From Pseudomonas putida (GTDB lineage: Bacteria > Pseudomonadota > Gammaproteobacteria > Pseudomonadales > Pseudomonadaceae), in NCBI RefSeq assembly GCF_026625125.1, contig NZ_CP113097.1, positions 5,628,001 through 5,692,000 on the forward strand: a stretch of DNA of 64,000 nucleotides. Direction: 5' to 3'. Shown here in pieces: positions 63,401 through 64,000 of the stretch. The notes under the pieces are model-generated. The model was given only the letters and a program-made list of their open reading frames with translations, searched no databases and was not told where the DNA came from. Every line of letters begins with the position of its first letter. Position 1 is the first letter of the stretch. Made by a program: the position numbers and the translations under genes.

Positions 63401-64000
63401 GAAGTCGCCACCAGTGGTACCAGTAACGCTGACTTTGACCTGACCAGCGTCTTTATAAACGTCATCGGCCGGTGCGGCGACGGTCACTTGGCCAGAGGTT
63501 TGGCCGGCCGCAATATTGATGGTCGCGCCGTTGCTCAGCGTCACGGTCATCGCCGTACCCGCTGGGTTGCTCAGCGTGGCGGTGTAGACGATCTGGCCGC
63601 CTTCGGCGACATCGCCGGTGGCGCTCAGCACCAGGTTGGTGGTCGCCTGGGTAGCCGGGCTGTCGGTGACCGTGGTGGTCGGGGTGCCCGCGGTGTCGAG
63701 CTGTTCGTAATTCCCGCCTTCAACCTTGGTAATGCTGTTAGTCAGCGGTGCATTGGTGTTGTAGACGTTATTCGGCGCGGTGAAATTGACCGAACCGGAC
63801 GACTCACCGACGCCGATGGTAATGCTCTGGCCGTTGGCCAGGGTCACGACCAGCGGGCTACCGGTGACTGGGGCCGACACCGAGGCGGTGTACACCACAG
63901 TACCGCCCTCGACCACGCTTGGAGTGGCGGTCAGGGTCACCGTGCTGGTATCGAGGGTGTCGCTGACGTTGGTCACGACCTCAGCCGGATTGACTGCGAG
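48404..64000 (-). CDS. lapA: LapA-type giant RTX adhesin, C-terminal 5198 residues (5' end off window)
   Basis: The frame is open from the right edge to a TGA at 48404; the GTG at 63976 is internal, not a start. From N to C in the visible part: an array of 202-residue repeats (64000-52757); two or three degenerate SLVLSAT..AEGG..YTATLSN units (to about 52150); a Calx-beta-like unit (52140-51800); cadherin-like domains (51790-50990); a lectin-like beta region (YLEAGKTYTFSGTADDSLQI, about 50730-50500); a VWA domain with MIDAS DTSGSMG; RTX nonapeptides; and a C-terminal type I secretion signal. LapA anchors cells in biofilms after export by LapBCE and is released by LapG; the N-terminal retention and cleavage site is off the window. 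The neighbours (small protein, atsK) agree with lapA of P. putida KT2440 as I recall it. Composition is very low in Cys, His, Trp and Arg. Confidence 0.9.
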   Translation of the reverse strand, partial: LAVNPAEVVTNVSDTLDTSTVTLTATPSVVEGGTVVYTASVSAPVTGSPLVVTLANGQSITIGVGESSGSVNFTAPNNVYNTNAPLTNSITKVEGGNYEQLDTAGTPTTTVTDSPATQATTNLVLSATGDVAEGGQIVYTATLSNPAGTAMTVTLSNGATINIAAGQTSGQVTVAAPADDVYKDAGQVKVSVTGTTGGDFENLAVNPAEAVTNVSDTLDTSTVTLTANASVVEGGVVTYTASVSAPVTGSPLVLTLANGQTITIGVGESSGSVNFTAPNNVYNTNAPLTNSITKVDGGNYEKLDTAGTPITTVTDSPATQATTNLVLSATGDVAEGGQIVYTATLSNPAGTAMTVTLSNGATINIAAGQTTGTVSVPAPADDVYKDAGQVKATVTGTTGGDFENLAVNPAEAVTNVSDTLDTSTVTLTANASVVEGGVVTYTASVSAPVTGSPLVVTLANGQTITIGVGESSGSVNFTAPNNVYNTNAPLANSITKVEGGNYEQLDTAGTPTTTVTDSPATQATTSLVLSATGDVAEGGQIVYTATLSNPAGTAMTVTLSNGATINIAAGQTTGTVSVPAPADDVYKDAGQVKVSVTGTTGGDFENLAVNPAEAVTNVSDTLDTSTVTLTANASVVEGGVVTYTASVSAPVTGSPLVITLANGQSITIGVGESSGSVDFVAPNNVYNTNAPLTNSITKVDGGNYEKLDTAGTPTTTVTDSPATQATTSLVLSATGDVAEGGQIVYTATLSNPAGTAMTVTLSNGATINIAAGQTSGQVTVAAPADDVYKDAGQVKATVTGTTGGDFEKLAVSPAEAVTNVSDTLDTSTVTLTATPSVVEGGTVVYTASVSAPVTGSPLVVTLANGQSITIGLGESSGSVNFTAPNNVYNTNTPLTNSITKVDGGNYEKLDTAGTPNTTVTDSPATQATTNLVLSATGDVAEGGQIVYTATLSNPAGTAMTVTLSNGATINIAAGQTSGTVSVPAPADDVYKDAGQVKATITGTTGGDFENLAVNPAEAVTNVSDTLDTSTVTLTANASVIEGGVVTYTASVSAPVTGSPLVVTLANGQSITIGVGESSGSVNFTAPNNVYNTNAPLTNSITKVDGGNYEQLDTAGNPTTTVTDSPATQATTNLVLSATGDVAEGGQIVYTATLSNPAGTAMTVTLSNGATINIAAGQTTGQVTVAAPADDVYKDAGQVKATITGTTGGDFENLAVNPAEAVTNVSDTLDTSTVTLTANASVIEGGVVTYTASVSAPVTGSPLVVTLANGQSITIGVGESSGSVNFTAPNNVYNTNAPLTNSITKVDGGNYEKLDAVGTPTTTVTDSPATQATTNLVLSATGDVAEGGQIIYTATLSNPAGTAMTVTLSNGATINIAAGQTSGTVSVPAPADDVYKDAGQVKATVTGTTGGDFENLAVNPAEAVTNVSDTLDTSTVTLTATPSVVEGGTVVYTASVSAPVTGSPLVVTLANGQSITIGVGESSGSVNFTAPNNVYNTNAPLTNSITKVEGGNYEQLDTAGTPTTTVTDSPATQATTNLVLSATGDVAEGGQIVYTATLSNPAGTAMTVTLSNGATINIAAGQTSGQVTVAAPADDVYKDAGQVKVSVTGTTGGDFENLAVNPAEAVTNVSDTLDTSTVTLTATPSVVEGGTVVYTASVSAPVTGSPLVVTLANGQSITIGVGESSGSVDFTAPNNVYNTNAPLTNSITKVEGGNYEKLDTAGTPTTTVTDSPATQATTNLVLSATGDVAEGGQIVYTATLSNPAGTAMTVTLSNGATINIAAGQTSGQVTVAAPADDVYKDAGQVKATVTGTTGGDFENLAVNPAEAVTNVSDTLDTSTVTLTATPSVVEGGTVVYTASVSAPVTGSPLVVTLANGQSITIGVGESSGSVDFTAPNNVYNTNAPLTNSITKVDGGNYEKLDTAGTPTTTVTDSPATQATTNLVLSATGDVAEGGQIVYTATLSNPAGSAMTVTLSNGATINIAAGQTSGQVTVAAPADDVYKDAGQVKVTVTGTTGGDFENLAVNPAEAVTNVSDTLDTSTVTLTANASVVEGGVVTYTASVSAPVTGSPLVVTLANGQTITISVGESSGSVNFVAPNNVYNTNTPLTNSITKVEGGNYEQLDTAGTPTTTVTDSPATQATTNLVLSATGDVAEGGQIVYTATLSNPAGTAMTVTLSNGATINIAAGETSGTVSVPAPADDVYKDAGQVKVTVTGTTGGDFENLAVNPAEAVTNVSDTLDTSTVTLTATPSVVEGGTVVYTASVSAPVTGSPLVVTLANGQSITIGVGESSGSVDFVAPNNVYNTNTPLTNSIIKVEGGNYEQLDTAGTPTTTVTDSPATQATTNLVLSATGDVAEGGQIVYTATLSNPAGTAMTVTLSNGATINIAAGQTSGTVSVPAPADDVYKDAGQVKVSVTGTTGGDFEKLAVSPAEAVTNVSDTLDTSTVTLTATPSVVEGGTVVYTASVSAPVTGSPLVVTLANGQTITIGVGESSGSVNFTAPNNVYNTNAPLTNSIIKVEGGNYEQLDTAGTPTTTVTDSPATQATTNLVLSATGDVAEGGQIVYTATLSNPAGTAMTVTLSNGATINIAAGQTSGTVSVPAPADDVYKDAGQVKVSVTGTTGGDFEKLAVSPAEAVTNVSDTLDTSTVTLTATPSVVEGGTVVYTASVSAPVTGSPLVVTLANGQTITIGVGESSGSVNFVAPNNVYNTNTPLTNSITKVDGGNYEKLDTAGTPTTTVTDSSATQATTNLVLSATGDVAEGGQIVYTATLSNPAGTAMTVTLSNGATINIAAGQTTGTVSVPAPADDVYKDAGQVKATVTGTTGGDFEKLAVSPAEAVTNVSDTLDTSTVTLTATPSVVEGGTVVYTASVSAPVTGSPLVVTLANGQSITIGVGESSGSVNFTAPNNVYNTNAPLTNSITKVDGGNYEKLDTAGTPATTVTDSPATQATTNLVLSATGDVAEGGQIVYTATLSNPAGTAMTVTLSNGATINIAAGQTSGTVSVPAPADDVYKDAGQVKVTVTGTTGGDFENLAVNPAEAVTNVSDTLDTSTVTLTATPSVVEGGTVVYTASVSAPVTGGPLIVTLANGQSITIGVGESSGSVNFTAPNNVYNTNAPLTNSITKVDGGNYEKLDTAGTPTTTVTDSPATQATTNLVLSATGNVAEGGQIVYTATLSNPAGTAMTVTLSNGATINIAAGQTTGTVSVPAPADDVYKDAGQVKVSVTGATGGDFEKLAVNPAEAVTNVSDTLDTSTVTLTATPSVVEGGTVVYTASVSAPVTGSPLVVTLANGQSITIGVGESSGSVNFTAPNNVYNTNAPLTNSITKVDGGNYEKLDTAGTPTTTVTDSPATQATTNLVLSATGDVAEGGQIVYTATLSNPAGTAMTVTLSNGATINIAAGQTSGQVTVAAPADDVYKDAGQVKATITGTTGGDFEKLAVNPAQAVTNVSDTLDTSTVTLTATPSVVEGGTVVYTASVSAPVTGSPLVVTLANGQSITIGVGESSGSVNFTAPNNVYNTNAPLTNSITKVDGGNYEKLDTAGTPTTTVTDSPATQATTNLVLSATGEVAEGGQIVYTATLSNPASTAMTVTLSNGATINIAAGQTTGQVTVAAPADDVYKDAGQVKATITGTTGGDFEKLAVNPAQAVTNVSDTLDTSTVTLTATPSVVEGGTVVYTASVSAPVTGSPLVVTLANGQSITIGVGESSGSVNFTAPNNVYNTNTALTNSITKVDGGNYEKLVTAGSPSTTVTDVAGTKDTTSLVLSATPTVAEGGKITYTATLSNKAGSDMTIKLSNGETISIAKGQTEGSITLNAPGDDPYIDAGSVQVKIDGSTGGDFELLAVDGAYAVTKVSDTIDNTSLTLSATPTVAEGGQITYTATLSNPAGTAMTVTLSNGQTINIAAGKTSGSVIVAAPAEDVYIDAADVSAKITGTSGGNFENLVVSNTPAVTAVTDTIQTTTLSISGTTAVAEGGNATYTLNLSNNAQTDVTVKLSYTGTAANGADYTGVAIVTIKAGSNSATFTIPTIKDNVTEGTEQFTVKIDSATGGNFENLAVSGSAGSVTTQIFEPAPVLDLDANNSSGKTGADYQTTFTENQPGSGVSIGDIDVSITDFDSSMLTGATVTLTNRQPGDALNLGNSVNGISINANSTDGKVVLTLSGTASLADYIQAIKNITFINTSEDPSTVPRIITVTVTDGVNTSNTATTTVNVVAVNDLPTTTGGAVTGTEDTDLVLGWSDFNISDVDSSLSSLGVTITQLPGAGTLKLYNGTNWVDVKAGQTISQADIAAGKLKFVPVANQSGVDGYGGTGVGNKQADYAQIKYAPTDGKGTGSEATLKVDITPMADKPDLSIGSNNVNSLGLTKETWTSLNGLGTNGNGITGDALKNVFANSGSAGKSEQVTTVDTTATVTPGSGSKTSGLIYLEAGKTYTFSGTADDSLQIVIGGKNVAGGTWGSASGSISGSYTPTTSGYYTLEIYNANQAGPGSLDVNIKVGNGAVTDLSSANIPMYPNVAALANAGVTVSDLHGSNGVGYYDGYKLNEGGENGAPVKLVGISTALTDTDGSESLSVKLSGIPTGSVVADNAGHTFTVGASAVDVTGWNLGSLTIKPPAYYSGQFDVKVTSTSTESVGGSTATSEGSIKVTVYPQSYTTSNLSSDSDTITGTDGNDIVVADVSGLHVVPGKDYNIAFIVDTSGSMGSAGVDAAKQSLESVFKTLAASVKGAQSGTVNILLVDFATQVKSSVSVTLNDAGLKTLLSALGTLNSNGGTNYEDAFKTTANWFANLKAAGSTGSNQTFFITDGEPTYYQTSEQGNPNLGNTNVKLDTFLSSINYKMGDTVTNYQLDTNNRLSIDSSGKLTMQVRELDWSWNSGYYYKWSTQSTATIRAEGNGGYELSTRDGTGNSTDRATTNNSTDSFKILAGLSDVEAIGLNSGVNKDDLKPYDSDGKPQANIDPSKLADAILGHTEVTQPGNDTVNGGDGNDIIFGDLLTFPTVAGTGVEAIQGYVANKLGVDAGDVDARAMHKYISEHYTEFDIAGSNDGADTLMGGAGNDILFGQGGNDTLDGGKGNDILLGGTGNDTLIGGQGNDMLIGGSGADTFVWKSGDIGSDVIKDFKVSEGDRLDLRDLLQGEKASTIDNFLKITTVDGSSTLQVSTEGKLNAAGGLANADVSIKLEGVNWSNTTVNSLISGADPTIKIDNA
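48715..49095 (-). other. RTX calcium-binding nonapeptide repeats and type I secretion region
   Basis: NDTVNGGDGNDIIFGD (about 49045-49090), then five to six tandem nonapeptides GGAGNDILF, GQGGNDTLD, GGKGNDILL, GGTGNDTLI, GGQGNDMLI, GGSGADTFV at 48715-48880. They fold on calcium outside the cell. The tail to 48404 (DLRDLLQGEKASTIDNFL..) is the secretion signal recognised by the ABC exporter. Confidence 0.9.
49105..49970 (-). other. Von Willebrand factor A domain with MIDAS
   Basis: YNIAFIVDTSGSMGSAGVDA carries the DxSxS metal site (about 49915-49950), with the Thr in GGTNYEDAF and the Asp in FFITDGEPTYY completing it. The domain ends around KLADAILGHTEV. In LapA-type proteins this domain may bind surface ligands. 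Confidence 0.85.
51800..52140 (-). other. Calx-beta-like domain of the adhesin
   Basis: Encodes LSISGTTAVAEGGNATYTLN, then TGTAANGADYTGVAIVTIKAG and TEGTEQFTVKI, the Calx-beta pattern with Ca-binding acidic residues. It divides the repeat array from the cadherin-like part. Confidence 0.7.
52757..64000 (-). repeat. Tandem 606-bp (202-residue) repeats of the adhesin
   Basis: About 18.5 units are visible and the array continues off the window. The GTAGACGTTGTT-type anchor occurs 19 times at 52860, 53466, 54072 and so on to 63768, always exactly 606 bp apart, so no unit has gained or lost a base. Each unit has two homologous halves: DTSTVTLTATPSVVEGGTVV onward and ATTNLVLSATGDVAEGGQIV onward, each about 100 residues and Thr/Val/Gly-rich Ig-like strands. 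Sequence between units is nearly identical, with a limited set of alternative blocks. Long open frames on the plus strand (1595 and 1545 codons) lie entirely over this array and are not genes. Confidence 0.97.

Noticed and set aside
63974..63976. GTG at 63976 as the start of the adhesin
   Set aside because: The frame stays open to the window edge and continues with repeat sequence, so the true start is off the window.
52757..64000. The adhesin array as a CRISPR-like repeat
   Set aside because: Units are 606 bp, contiguous, without unique spacers, and in one open reading frame.

Overview
The window is a GC-rich, gene-dense stretch of chromosome from a fluorescent pseudomonad, most likely of the Pseudomonas putida group. 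Grounds: close resemblance of most proteins to that group, Pseudomonas-type REP palindromes with a REP-associated tyrosine transposase (RAYT), a 6S RNA between zapA and ygfA, and a LapA-type giant adhesin. No tRNA, rRNA operon, prophage or CRISPR array was seen.

Layout. 1-4.2 kb: minus-strand operon of a GntR/HutC regulator, an AprA-like FAD subunit, an AprB-like 2x[4Fe-4S] ferredoxin and an ABC binding protein that runs off the left edge; a perfect 16-bp palindrome precedes the regulator. 4.4-6.5 kb: an orphan GspE-type ATPase and a small exported DUF2388 protein. 6.5-11 kb: gcvT-gcvH-gcvP for glycine cleavage. 11-13.9 kb: Fe(III) ABC permease and binding protein behind a good Fur-box match. 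14-18.8 kb: ubiquinone hydroxylases ubiI and ubiH with a hot-dog protein between them, pepP and ygfB. 19-20.4 kb, plus strand: TIGR02449 coiled coil, zapA, 6S RNA, ygfA. 20.4-26.2 kb: a 49-residue membrane protein, an EVE protein, a FliL-like protein, a quinone oxidoreductase, chaC, a ferredoxin-NAD(P)H reductase and ubiD. 26.3-33 kb: rho, trxA, ppx, ppk, dedA. 32.8-37.2 kb: a fatty acid hydroxylase-family membrane protein, elbB, yaiI, then an accessory stretch with REP pairs, two small DUF genes behind a strongly structured leader, and the RAYT. 37.3-42.3 kb: five overlapping genes for a MarR-controlled tripartite efflux pump. 42.4-44 kb: a Sel1-repeat protein and a WYL-type regulator. 44-47.7 kb: an alkylsulfatase (AtsK) with an ABC transporter, a sulfur-scavenging unit. 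47.9-64 kb: a small conserved protein and the C-terminal 5198 residues of a LapA-like adhesin whose N-terminus lies off the right edge.

The adhesin has an array of 202-residue (606-bp) repeats with 19 copies of one anchor at exactly 606-bp spacing, then degenerate repeats, a Calx-beta-like domain, cadherin-like domains, a VWA domain with a MIDAS motif, RTX nonapeptides and a terminator.

Most of the window is core genome. The less explained parts are the structured RNA ahead of the DUF6124/DUF3077 pair, the AprAB-like operon, the mosaic adhesin repeats and two apparent synteny junctions near 6.5 kb and 37 kb. Start codons were moved from the longest ORF wherever a ribosome binding site, a family start or a 4-bp overlap supported a later one.
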